Part shown: piece by piece, positions 17,483 through 26,069 of the stretch
How positions within the stretch are numbered: position 1 is the stretch's first letter
Layout of the letters: every line of letters begins with the position of its first letter
Assembly: GCA_021781455.1 (NCBI GenBank)
Contig: JAJXWV010000027.1
Location: 1 to 64,000, forward strand
Length of the DNA: 64,000 bases
Source of the DNA: Acidobacteriota bacterium
Lineage (GTDB): Bacteria > Acidobacteriota > Thermoanaerobaculia > Gp7-AA8
Direction: 5' to 3'
Program-made: the position numbers and the translations under genes
Notes under the pieces: model-generated
Seen by the model: only the letters and a program-made list of their open reading frames with translations
The model's database searches: none
What the model was told of the DNA's origin: nothing

Positions 17483-18457
17483 CTACTCGCTCGTCCGCGG
17501 CACTTTCACCAGCAGTGAGGACGGCACGCTGGTGATGACCATCGGCGTGTCCATCGCCAAGACCTCGCCGTCGACGCCTACGCGCAGCTGCGTCCGCGCC
17601 GCGTGCACTTTCATCTTCATGGTGTGAAAGGAGCGGAAACCGGGAGCGTTTCTGACCTGCCCCGCCAGGTAATGGGCGCCGAAGCGGAAAAGGGCGATTC
17701 GCGGCAGGTGCGGCAGCCAGTACACGGAAAGCATTCCTCCGCTCATGCTCTGGCGAGGGGCTTCGATGCCGATGCGGGACAGATCGTACGGATTGTTCGA
17801 GACCATCAGCACGTGGGTTCGAATGGCCTCGTGATGATGGGCAGTCTCCACGTTGACGGTGATGTGAGGATACTTCTGCAATGTGGACCAGGCCGCCTGC
17901 AGCCGCGCCTTCCAGCGCGGGTAGTCGCGACCTTTGGCCTCACGCCGCGCCACCAGTTCGGGGTAGAGACCGAAAGAGACGTTGTTTACGAAGAAGCGGT
18001 CGTTGATGCAGGCCGTGTCGATCTGGCGCATGGTGCCGTTGACCGCGATGTCGAGGGCCTGACGCCAGTCCAGCGGGATCCCGAGGTCACGAGCGAAGTG
18101 GTTGTACGTCCCGATGGGAACGATTCCGAGACACGCATCCGTGTGAACGAGCGGCTGAATGACGTGGTTGATGGTGCCGTCGCCGCCGGCGGCGATGAAG
18201 ATCGTCTGTCCACCGTCCATTCGTTGCCGAATTGTTCCGGCGATGTCGAAGCCGGAATGAATGTCCATGACGTCGAGAGCGGCCGCGCGCGCGGCACTCT
18301 TGAGCTGATCGACCTCGTCGGACAGTAGTGACGCTCCCGAAGAAGCGTTGAAAAAAAGCGTGCCCTTGAACGGCAATATCGTCTCCGTGACTGGCGTTTC
18401 GATGGCCAACGGCGGCGGCTCGTCGGCGTCGAAATCGAATCGAATCCGAGGTTCCAT
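17483..18457 (-). CDS. YegS/DAGK-type lipid kinase
   Basis: 324 residues. The nucleotide-binding loop GGDGTIN (91-97) and GIVPIGTYNHFARDLGIP (111-128) define the diacylglycerol-kinase catalytic domain. Bacterial members phosphorylate diacylglycerol, ceramide or similar lipids at the membrane; the substrate is unknown. An N-terminal extension of about 28 residues (acidic, DFDADEPPP) is not family-like. A TTG at about residue 17 is an alternative start. The last residues (RTSE) come from the heptamer repeat. Its start codon is only 2 bp from the start of the divergent gene. Confidence 0.9.
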   Translation of the reverse strand: MEPRIRFDFDADEPPPLAIETPVTETILPFKGTLFFNASSGASLLSDEVDQLKSAARAAALDVMDIHSGFDIAGTIRQRMDGGQTIFIAAGGDGTINHVIQPLVHTDACLGIVPIGTYNHFARDLGIPLDWRQALDIAVNGTMRQIDTACINDRFFVNNVSFGLYPELVARREAKGRDYPRWKARLQAAWSTLQKYPHITVNVETAHHHEAIRTHVLMVSNNPYDLSRIGIEAPRQSMSGGMLSVYWLPHLPRIALFRFGAHYLAGQVRNAPGFRSFHTMKMKVHAARTQLRVGVDGEVLAMDTPMVITSVPSSLLVKVPRTSE

Positions 18458-18459
18458 TG

Positions 18460-21345
18460 ATGAAGCGAATCGCGATCTCGCTGATCGCTGTGCAATTTTG
18501 CGTCCTCGCTGTGATGGCGGCCGACACCCCGAAGAAGTGCACCCTCTGCGTGGGCACCATCGCTCACGCGGACAGGTCCCCTGTGGTCAACATGCCGGTC
18601 CTGGTGACCGACGCAGGCTCCATCGGCCCAATCCTCAACGAAATGCATCCGGACCTGCGGCGGAACTGGACGCTGCTCATGGACATCCGGATCAAACCCG
18701 ACGAAGGCGATCCGCTGCTGCAGATCGACCAGCAGACGCGGGCCATGACCGACTGGGCCGCGCTTCGAGGACCCTTCGCCGGCTTCGGTACGACCATCGG
18801 CAGCGCGGATCCCGCTCTGACCGCTTACGCCATCAAGCGGCTGGCCGTCGCCGTACAGGGCAAGAACATCGCTCCGGTCATCGTCCTGCGCACCGCCTCG
18901 ATCGAGCAGCTGGCAAAGCTCTATGACGACGGAGCTCAGGCGTACTTCGACGCGGTCCTCGTCGACGGTGCGGCCGTCGCGCCGATGGCCAGGTGGCTGG
19001 CCGAGCACGACCCGGCCAAGAAGATCTACGCCCTGGTGACCCCTCATTCGGCGAACACGATGTTCGATCTTTCGAAGGCGCTGGCCGACGGAGCGACCAT
19101 CGCCTACCTGTCCGAAGTTCCGATCGCCAATGGTCTCGCTGACTATTCCAGCTACGACGCCCTGAAGAACTTCAACGACGCCCTGGCAGGCGACTACGCC
19201 TACGACGCCACAGCACAGACGGCGGTCCTCGACGCCAGGGGCAAGGGCATCCCGATGCCCGTCCTCAGCTTCGTCCGGGGCGAGGACCTGCGCACGATTC
19301 TCGTACCGGCCGGCGATGCCGCTGCCGCCACGATCATCTCCCTGCCGAGCGACCGCTTCACCCGTCCGCGACTGGTCAACTCGAGCGGCGATCACGCCGT
19401 CACCGACGTCGGGACGAAGGGCGGACACTTCCTCATCGGTGTGCAACCGGTAAAGGGTCCCTTCCTTCTCACCGTCGATCACGCGGAGAAGCCTCAGGCC
19501 AACATCACCAAGGAAGCGATCGACGTCTCCACGAAGCGCGGCATCACGGTCGAAGAGATCATCCGCAATCACCAGGCCTACAAGACCTATGAGGATTCAA
19601 CCCGGCCGCCGTACATCGCCCGCGATGCCACCAAGCTACGCTTCTCGATCGGCGACGGAGGCGACGCCATCGAAGCCACGATCGCCGGCGATTACTTCTC
19701 CGATCCGTCCGGGCGCGCGGACTGGGTGTGGCAGGACTTCTACGTGAACGGCGTGAAGTGGAAGTACGGCAAGATCCCGGAGCTTCCGCTGATTCAGCCG
19801 GAAAAAGTCTCGCAGCTGCCGCTCGACATCCACTTGACCAACGACTACCACTACACGCTGGTCCGTGAGACCGACCTTCTCGGCTACCACACGTACGAGG
19901 TTCGCTTCGAACCGCCTCGCAACGCACCGGCATCCCTGCCGCTCTATCGCGGCACGGTCTGGATCGACGCACACACCTGGGCGCGCGTGCGGCTGTCGAT
20001 GATCGAGCTGCACCTCGCCGGCGAAGTCCTGTCGAACGAGGAGCGCATCGACTTTCAGCCGTTCGCCCGCAGCACGAACCTTCCGCTGACGTCCGCGGAA
20101 GTCGAGAAGAGCGATCCGCGGGCGATCCTCTGGCTGCCCCGCCAGGTGGAGGCCCAGCAGGTGATCTCCGCGGCCGGGCGCGCCAACGTCGTCCTCCGGT
20201 CCACGGAGTTCTCGAATTTCCGCATCAACCCTCCCGATTTCGGCGCGCGCCTGAAGGAAGCCTCGGCCTCAGACGCGCGCATGGTCCAGGACAGCCAGGG
20301 GGAGATGAAGTACCTGGAGAGGACCCCTGCCGGCGAACGCGTCGTCAAGGAAGGCTTCGACACCTCGCGCAAGTTTCTGCTCGGCGGCATCCATCACGAT
20401 GCCGGCCTGCAGTATCCGGTCGTCCCGCTCGGTGGATTCGATTACTTCAACTTCGATCTGAACAAGACCGGCATTCAGACCAACGTGCTGTACGCCGGGA
20501 TCTTCGTCGCGGCCAACGCCACTCAGCCGAATCTGGCGAATACACACACCAACGTCGGAGTCGATCTCTTCGCCATCGGCATACCGACGGCCAGCGCCAT
20601 GTACCGCAACGGCGCCGAGGTGAAAAGCGAGGACGTGAAGACGCTGCCGTTGTCATTGACCCTGCGAGCCGGCCATCCCGTCTTTCAGTTCGGGAAGATC
20701 GACGTGTCGCTCGGCCTCGAGCATCTCAACTACTCGCGGACCGAGGACACTGCCGGGACATTCACCGTGCCGTCGAACACGTTCATCATCTCTCCGTCGG
20801 TCGACGGCGAGTATTCGCGCTGGGGCGCCACGCTGTCCGGCTTCTACACCTACGCGAAACGGACCAGCTGGCGTCCCTGGGGCAATCTCGCTGAGTACAG
20901 TCCCGATCAGAAGACGTATACGAATTTCGGGGCGGCGCTCGGCAAGAGCTTCTATCTGCCGAAGTTCCAGCGCATCAGCGTTCAGGTGAACTACCTCGAC
21001 GGCCAGCGCCTCGACCGCTTCTCCGGATACGAGCTCGGATTCTTCGGCTCGGCGCGCGTGCACGGCGTCCGTTCCGGTTCCGTCCCCGCGGACAAGATGC
21101 TGCTCGGTCACCTCTCGTACGGCTTCGTGATCTCGGATCAGTTCCGGCTCGAGGGTTACTACGACCACGCCCTGGTCAGCGATCGCGTTGGAGGCTACAC
21201 GCGCAAGCCGTTTCAGGGGGTCGGGCTTGGCGGCCAGACGGTCGGACCGTGGGGCACGCTGCTGCGTCTCGACCTCGGCAAGACTGTCGGTCCGAACCGC
21301 CAGAGCGGATTCGTCGCCGACGTCATCGTGCTGAAGCTGTTCTGA
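18460..21345 (+). CDS. Large exported protein, probable outer-membrane barrel
   Basis: 961 residues from the ATG at 18460. Residues 1-21 form a signal peptide. A mature N-terminal region (about 25-260) opens with a C-x2-C pair (KKCTLCVG) and alternates helices and strands like a TIM-type fold. The middle (about 380-560) resembles periplasmic lipid- or lipoprotein-sorting folds (HTWARVRLSMIELHLAGEVL). The final ~330 residues are amphipathic strands ending in a terminal F, as in an outer-membrane beta-barrel. The domain combination is unfamiliar and no function can be named. It starts back to back with the lipid kinase, with no room for a conventional promoter. Confidence 0.8.
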   Translation: MKRIAISLIAVQFCVLAVMAADTPKKCTLCVGTIAHADRSPVVNMPVLVTDAGSIGPILNEMHPDLRRNWTLLMDIRIKPDEGDPLLQIDQQTRAMTDWAALRGPFAGFGTTIGSADPALTAYAIKRLAVAVQGKNIAPVIVLRTASIEQLAKLYDDGAQAYFDAVLVDGAAVAPMARWLAEHDPAKKIYALVTPHSANTMFDLSKALADGATIAYLSEVPIANGLADYSSYDALKNFNDALAGDYAYDATAQTAVLDARGKGIPMPVLSFVRGEDLRTILVPAGDAAAATIISLPSDRFTRPRLVNSSGDHAVTDVGTKGGHFLIGVQPVKGPFLLTVDHAEKPQANITKEAIDVSTKRGITVEEIIRNHQAYKTYEDSTRPPYIARDATKLRFSIGDGGDAIEATIAGDYFSDPSGRADWVWQDFYVNGVKWKYGKIPELPLIQPEKVSQLPLDIHLTNDYHYTLVRETDLLGYHTYEVRFEPPRNAPASLPLYRGTVWIDAHTWARVRLSMIELHLAGEVLSNEERIDFQPFARSTNLPLTSAEVEKSDPRAILWLPRQVEAQQVISAAGRANVVLRSTEFSNFRINPPDFGARLKEASASDARMVQDSQGEMKYLERTPAGERVVKEGFDTSRKFLLGGIHHDAGLQYPVVPLGGFDYFNFDLNKTGIQTNVLYAGIFVAANATQPNLANTHTNVGVDLFAIGIPTASAMYRNGAEVKSEDVKTLPLSLTLRAGHPVFQFGKIDVSLGLEHLNYSRTEDTAGTFTVPSNTFIISPSVDGEYSRWGATLSGFYTYAKRTSWRPWGNLAEYSPDQKTYTNFGAALGKSFYLPKFQRISVQVNYLDGQRLDRFSGYELGFFGSARVHGVRSGSVPADKMLLGHLSYGFVISDQFRLEGYYDHALVSDRVGGYTRKPFQGVGLGGQTVGPWGTLLRLDLGKTVGPNRQSGFVADVIVLKLF

Positions 21346-21410
21346 GCGCGGCGCGACGCGCGCGCGACCGAGTCATCCCCGAGCGTGAGCGAGTCTCGAG
21401 ATGACAAACA

Positions 21411-21436
21411 AAAAGCCCGGCTCGCGCCGGGCTTTT
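21411..21436. terminator. Bidirectional rho-independent terminator
   Basis: AAAAGCCCGGCTCGCGCCGG begins a perfect 10-bp stem (AAAAGCCCGG/CCGGGCTTTT) between two convergent genes; A and T tracts serve both strands. Just upstream (21372-21405) is a GTCATCCCCGAG...CTCGAGATGAC inverted repeat. Confidence 0.9.
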
Positions 21437-21456
21437 CGTTGCTCCATTCGCATCCG

Positions 21457-23046
21457 CTACTGCGGGTTCTGAGTGTAGAAATCGACCGAGCCGATGTCGG
21501 TGGGGTGAGCCTGTCCGTCGAGCACGCGCACGGTCAGTCGATGGCGCTCGTTACGCAATTTCGTCGTGTCCATCGTAAAGGTCCAACCCGATTTGGCCGA
21601 ATTGAAGATGTACGGATAGTTGACCGCCACATCCGGCCGCGGCAGCCCGTACTCCGCCACTCCGATGAAGTTGCCGTCGACGATGATCTCGACCTGGCTC
21701 ACTGAGCCCTCGGACACGGCCCAACCCTGGAAGACGGTGTTTCCTTTGACGTAATCGTACGTCGTTGGCGCGTCGATGAATCCCTGAGCCGGGAACCCGA
21801 GAGGCGTCTCACCGCAAATGAACTGCACCGGAATGCCATCACGATTCGGCAGTTCGGCAAACGTCTGTTGATTGTCGCCCACGCGAACCTTCAGGATGTG
21901 GTTGCCGGGAGAGACGCCCAGTGCGAGGAGAGCGCCGACATCGAGAGTGAACATGAAACCGGAACGCGGTGCGTCCGGATAGTTCGGATAGTACCGTTCC
22001 ACATCGAATCGGGGCAGGCCGTAGCAGTTTGCGTAGGCGCCGAAGATCGGGTTGAACGCACAATCATCGGTAGAGATCCAACGGACGCCGTCGATCAGCA
22101 ACTCGGCATAGGCGACGCGGCCGATGTCACCACGCGGTGCAAGGTCGAGTGCCCAACCGCGAACCGGAGTGATGTGCGACTGCGGGTTGATCGCGGGTGA
22201 AACCTGCGGAATGGTTCCGCAGAACGTGCCGTACAGCACCGCGTCGCGCTTCGGCTCATCGAGATACCCGAACGGCTTGAGGTTGCCCTCGCTGTTGAAG
22301 ACCTGGATCTGACGCCGCCCGATCATCTTGGTCATGCCATTGTTGTCGGTGGCCATGACGGTGAGGAGATGGACACCGTCGACGATCCGGGTCGTATCGA
22401 CGTTGGCGACGAATCCGCTGAAGAGCGCGGCGGGAAAATCGGGGAACGTATTGGCGACATCCGGTCGGGGATCGCCATACATGGCCGACTGGTAGTTGAG
22501 ACCGTCGATCTGGACGTCGATTTCACGAATGCCGTCTGTGTCGGCGGCCCAGCCGCTCACCGGGAACGAACCACTGGCATTGTACGAACCGCTGAGGTCG
22601 GGGATGTCGACGAACCCGAACGGCGATTGATTGATCGTGTTGTCGATGTTGATGGTGCGAGTGCCGAGGATCTGCACACTGTTGTCGGACAGGGTCACCT
22701 TCACGTACACGGTGTGAGGCCCGTTCGAGAACCGGCTGGCGAGGAAGCCCGTCTGGAATCCAGGTGCCGCGTTCTGGATTCCCGGATAGTTGGGATAAGC
22801 CTCGATCACGTCGATTCGTGGCAGACCCATGTTGACGTCGTACTGGAACTGGTCGTCGACATAGAGCCCGATTCTCGAGATCTGCTGCGGGTCGAGCGCC
22901 CAGCCCCTGACGAGGACCATGCCGGTCTGGGTGACGGCCGGATCAGGCTGGTCGAGAACTCCAACAAATGGCTGCTGAGCGAAAACCGTCGCAGCGCAGA
23001 GCGCGACGATCGTAAGAACCAGGCCGCGGGTAACCCATCTCCACAT
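21457..23046 (-). CDS. Secreted Ig-like repeat protein
   Basis: 529 residues. The start is placed at the ATG 23044-23046 because GGAGGTT lies 7 nt upstream; an ATG five codons earlier overlaps that site. Residues 1-24 are a signal peptide ending VFA. The rest is at least four repeats of an immunoglobulin-like beta domain with the pattern GF(V/I)D.P..........GWA.D...I..V.I.VDG.......YGLPRPDV...YPN.P....GF. This repeat type is frequent in large secreted proteins of Acidobacteriota-like genomes; no enzyme domain is present. A structural or adhesive surface role is inference. Convergent with the barrel protein across a shared terminator. Confidence 0.88.
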   Translation of the reverse strand: MWRWVTRGLVLTIVALCAATVFAQQPFVGVLDQPDPAVTQTGMVLVRGWALDPQQISRIGLYVDDQFQYDVNMGLPRIDVIEAYPNYPGIQNAAPGFQTGFLASRFSNGPHTVYVKVTLSDNSVQILGTRTINIDNTINQSPFGFVDIPDLSGSYNASGSFPVSGWAADTDGIREIDVQIDGLNYQSAMYGDPRPDVANTFPDFPAALFSGFVANVDTTRIVDGVHLLTVMATDNNGMTKMIGRRQIQVFNSEGNLKPFGYLDEPKRDAVLYGTFCGTIPQVSPAINPQSHITPVRGWALDLAPRGDIGRVAYAELLIDGVRWISTDDCAFNPIFGAYANCYGLPRFDVERYYPNYPDAPRSGFMFTLDVGALLALGVSPGNHILKVRVGDNQQTFAELPNRDGIPVQFICGETPLGFPAQGFIDAPTTYDYVKGNTVFQGWAVSEGSVSQVEIIVDGNFIGVAEYGLPRPDVAVNYPYIFNSAKSGWTFTMDTTKLRNERHRLTVRVLDGQAHPTDIGSVDFYTQNPQ

Positions 23047-23181
23047 AACCCCAACCTCCAACCCGAAGATGACCTTGGTACGTGGCTGCGGAACTCGTGC
23101 TCGACAATACTCCGGCCACTGATGAAAATCAAAGGATCGCGCTGTGCCGAATCGCGCCGATCCGCTTTGTTTGTGCGAGTT

Positions 23182-23187
23182 TATACT
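23182..23187 (+). promoter_or_regulatory. -10 element, leaderless type
   Basis: TATACT, 7 nt before the GTG at 23195. Transcription would begin at the start codon itself. Confidence 0.5.
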
Positions 23188-23194
23188 ATCCCGG

Positions 23195-24157
23195 GTGACC
23201 TCTTCAAATATAACCCTGCCGGTTCAGCTCTCCGACGTCCGTGCCGCCGCCCTCCGAATCCTGCCGTGGGTGCACCGGACACCGCTCCTCCCCTCCCGAT
23301 CACTTTCGGAAAGGATCGGGGTCGAGATTCGCCTCAAATGCGAGAACCTGCAACGCGCCGGGTCGTTCAAGATCCGCGGCGCCATGAATGCACTCCTGCA
23401 GATCCCCGAGAGTGAGCGCCACCGCGGGGTGGTGGCGTTCTCATCCGGCAATCACGCCCAGGGGGTCGCTCTGGCCGCGAACCTGCTCGGCATCCCGGCG
23501 ACCATCGTCATGCCGGAGAACTCGATTCAGAGCAAGGTCGAAGCGACGAAAGCCTACGGCGCAACGGTCGTCACGGCGGGGGTCACCTCGGCCACGCGCG
23601 ACACGGTGGCGCGGGAACTCGCGCAGAAGAGTGGAGCCTCGATCGTTCCGCCCTTCGATGACGAGCGGATCATCGCCGGCGCCGGAACGATCGGTCTCGA
23701 AATCGTCGAGGAGTGGCCCGAGGTCACGACCATCGTGACCCCTCTCGGCGGGGGCGGACTGCTGTCGGGAACCGCAGTCGCAGCAACGTCGCTCAACGCG
23801 GATGTCGACGTATACGGCGTCGAGCCGGCCGCCGGTAACGATGGCGAGCAATCCTTTCATGCCGGGCACATCGTTTCGATCGAGCCGCCGCAGACGATCG
23901 CAGACGGCGCACGGACGCTGGCCATCGGCAAACGGAACTTCGAAATCATCCGCGAGCGCGTCCGAAACGTCGTCAGCGTGGATGACGCGATTCTTCTGGA
24001 TGTGACGAAATGGTCGATGTACCGAACCAAGCTGGTCATCGAACCGACCGGTGCTCTCGGACTGGCCGCGCTCATCGCCGGGAAGATCAAGCCGCGCGGC
24101 GCAACTGCCGTGGTGATCAGCGGCGGCAACCTCGATTTTTCGCTGCTCTGCAGGTGA
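23195..24157 (+). CDS. ilvA: Threonine/serine dehydratase, PLP-dependent
   Basis: 320 residues of fold-type II PLP enzyme. The Schiff-base lysine is in GSFKIRGA (56-63, K59), the substrate loop SSGNHAQG is at 83-90 and the phosphate-binding glycine loop TPLGGGGLLSG near 170. There is no C-terminal ACT-like regulatory domain, so it resembles catabolic threonine dehydratase or serine racemase more than the allosteric biosynthetic form. The gene symbol is therefore tentative. The GTG at 23195 gives the usual family length; a GTG 51 nt earlier would add residues unlike the family. Confidence 0.88.
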   Translation: MTSSNITLPVQLSDVRAAALRILPWVHRTPLLPSRSLSERIGVEIRLKCENLQRAGSFKIRGAMNALLQIPESERHRGVVAFSSGNHAQGVALAANLLGIPATIVMPENSIQSKVEATKAYGATVVTAGVTSATRDTVARELAQKSGASIVPPFDDERIIAGAGTIGLEIVEEWPEVTTIVTPLGGGGLLSGTAVAATSLNADVDVYGVEPAAGNDGEQSFHAGHIVSIEPPQTIADGARTLAIGKRNFEIIRERVRNVVSVDDAILLDVTKWSMYRTKLVIEPTGALGLAALIAGKIKPRGATAVVISGGNLDFSLLCR

Positions 24158-24170
24158 TGCGCGGAGAGTC

Positions 24171-24238
24171 GAATTGAGAATGGAGAATTGACGATGCTGT
24201 GGGCCTTTCTCAATTCTCAATTCTCAATTCTCAATTCT
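24171..24238. repeat. Heptamer inverted repeat (GAATTGA type)
   Basis: GAATTGA/GAATGGA units face TCAATTC units. It occupies the gap before rarA, including the region where a ribosome binding site would be expected. Confidence 0.85.
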
Positions 24239-24246
24239 TCCCTCTC

Positions 24247-25581
24247 ATGACCGGCTCACTCTTCGACGACTCCACCTTCGAGCCAGCCACGCCGGCTGAC
24301 GCGCCGCTGCCGGAGCGGCTGCGACCGAAGTCGCTCGACGAGATCGTCGGCCTGGCCGACATCCTCGGGCCGGGACGCTTCCTGCGCAACGCCATCGAGA
24401 GCGACCGCATCCCGTCGATGATCTTCTGGGGACCACCCGGATCGGGGAAGACGACACTGGCACGGATCATCGCCCGGACCACGCGCGCCCGGTTCGTGAC
24501 GTTCTCGGCGACGAGCAGCGGCATCAAGGAAATCAAGGCGCTGATGGAAGAGGCGCGGCACGCACGCAAGACCCGTGGCGCAAAGACCATCGTCTTCATC
24601 GACGAGATCCACCGGTTCAACAAGGCTCAGCAGGATGCCTTTCTCCCCTACGTCGAAGCGGGGGACATCACCCTGATCGGCGCGACCACGGAGAACCCGT
24701 CGTTCGAAGTGAACTCCGCACTGCTCTCGCGGACGAAGGTCGTGGTCATTCCTCAGCTCGAACGCGAGGAGATCCTGACGATTCTGCGTCGTGCCATCGA
24801 GGAACCGAGCGTCCGCAAACAGGCCATCGCCATCGACGAGGGCGCGCTCGACTTCATGGCCGCCACGTCGGCGGGCGACGCGCGGCAGGCGCTGAACTCG
24901 CTGCAGCTCGTCATCGAGACGGCGCGACCCGAAGAGAGCCCCATCGACGTCGAGAAGGTGAAGAGAATCCTGCAGCGGCGCTCATTGATGTACGACAAGT
25001 CGGGCGAGGAGCACTACAACATCATCTCGGCGCTGCACAAATCGCTGAGGAACGGCGACGCCGACGCGGCGGTGTACTGGCTGGTGAGGATGTTGGAAGG
25101 AGGAGAGGACCCGCTCTACATCGCGCGCCGTCTCGTGCGCGCAGCCTCGGAAGACATCGGCAACGCCGATCCGCAGGCGCTCGTGCTGGCCATGGCGGTG
25201 AAGGAAGCGGTGCACTTCATCGGCATGCCGGAAGCCGGCGTTGCGCTCGCACAGCTCGTTGCCTATCTCGCTGCTTCGCCGAAATCGAACGCGGCCTACA
25301 TCGGCTACGGCGAAGCGGTCCGCGAGGTGCGGCAGGGTGACAATCCTCCGGTGCCGCTGCACATTCGCAACGCGCCGACACGCCTGATGAAGGATCTCGG
25401 CTACGGCCGCGGATACGAGTACGCGCACGATTTCGATGACCAGACCGCGGCGATGGAGTGCCTCCCCGAATCCCTGGCCGGGCGGCGCTTCTACGAACCG
25501 AAGGACGTCGGCGCCGAGAAGGAGATCCGGGAACGACTCGAGAAGTTGCGCGCGGCGCGCAAGCGAGGCAGACGCGACTAG
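24247..25581 (+). CDS. rarA: Replication-associated recombination protein A
   Basis: 444 residues, AAA+ clamp-loader-like ATPase. Walker A GPPGSGKTT is at 62-70, Walker B IVFIDEIHRFNK at 115-126 and sensor-1 GATTENP at 145-151; the C-terminal MgsA tetramerisation region is complete. The N-terminus LPERLRPKSLDEIVG is typical. RarA (MgsA/WRNIP1 family) acts at stalled replication forks. The ATG at 24247 is used because the 16 codons before it are heptamer repeat. Confidence 0.96.
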   Translation: MTGSLFDDSTFEPATPADAPLPERLRPKSLDEIVGLADILGPGRFLRNAIESDRIPSMIFWGPPGSGKTTLARIIARTTRARFVTFSATSSGIKEIKALMEEARHARKTRGAKTIVFIDEIHRFNKAQQDAFLPYVEAGDITLIGATTENPSFEVNSALLSRTKVVVIPQLEREEILTILRRAIEEPSVRKQAIAIDEGALDFMAATSAGDARQALNSLQLVIETARPEESPIDVEKVKRILQRRSLMYDKSGEEHYNIISALHKSLRNGDADAAVYWLVRMLEGGEDPLYIARRLVRAASEDIGNADPQALVLAMAVKEAVHFIGMPEAGVALAQLVAYLAASPKSNAAYIGYGEAVREVRQGDNPPVPLHIRNAPTRLMKDLGYGRGYEYAHDFDDQTAAMECLPESLAGRRFYEPKDVGAEKEIRERLEKLRAARKRGRRD

Positions 25582-25602
25582 CGGCAGGCGGACCGCCGCG
25601 GC

Positions 25603-26025
25603 CTATTCGCTGCGTGTCTCGTTGTACGCGTTCGGGTTCCGCGTGATCGGTGCCGGCTTCCAGTCCTCGCCGACATTCACGTAAACGACCGTCGCTTCGG
25701 TCACGATCACGCGCTGACCCGGGTTCTTTCCGCGAATGGCCTCGACCTTCACGTGGATGGTGATCGAGCTCGTGCCAATGCGCGTGGTCTCGGTCCAGAG
25801 GCTGACCAGATCACCGACGAAGACCGGCTGATGGAAGACCACCTTGTCCATGGAGACGGTGACCATCAGACGGCAGCCCTGCCGACGCGCCTCGATGGCG
25901 CCCGCCTGGTCGATGAAGGAGAGCACCACGCCGCCGAAGATCGTCCCCTGCGCGTTGGTATCGCGGGGCATCATGAGCACGCGAATGGCGGGCTCGTTCC
26001 ATTTGGGAAGAATTTCGACGGCCAT
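25603..26025 (-). CDS. Acyl-CoA thioesterase, hotdog fold
   Basis: 140 residues. The sequence DTNAQGTIFGGVVLSFIDQAGAIEA contains the G-x-(I/L)-F-G-G...D signature of YciA/ACOT-type acyl-CoA hydrolases, with the catalytic Asp in FIDQAG. The hotdog beta-sheet follows (MVTVSMDKVVFHQPVFVGDLV). Cytoplasmic hydrolysis of acyl-CoA; chain length preference unknown. It follows the ppiD-like gene on the same strand with a 44-nt gap. Confidence 0.92.
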   Translation of the reverse strand: MAVEILPKWNEPAIRVLMMPRDTNAQGTIFGGVVLSFIDQAGAIEARRQGCRLMVTVSMDKVVFHQPVFVGDLVSLWTETTRIGTSSITIHVKVEAIRGKNPGQRVIVTEATVVYVNVGEDWKPAPITRNPNAYNETRSE

Positions 26026-26069
26026 TCTCGTAGGTGCGGTCGAGGCCGGCTGACACCGGCCTCTGTCGA

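Noticed and set aside
17986-19572. A minus-strand open frame of over 500 codons opposite the barrel protein
   Set aside because: Compositionally a shadow frame that spans the divergent start region and part of the kinase in the wrong frame.
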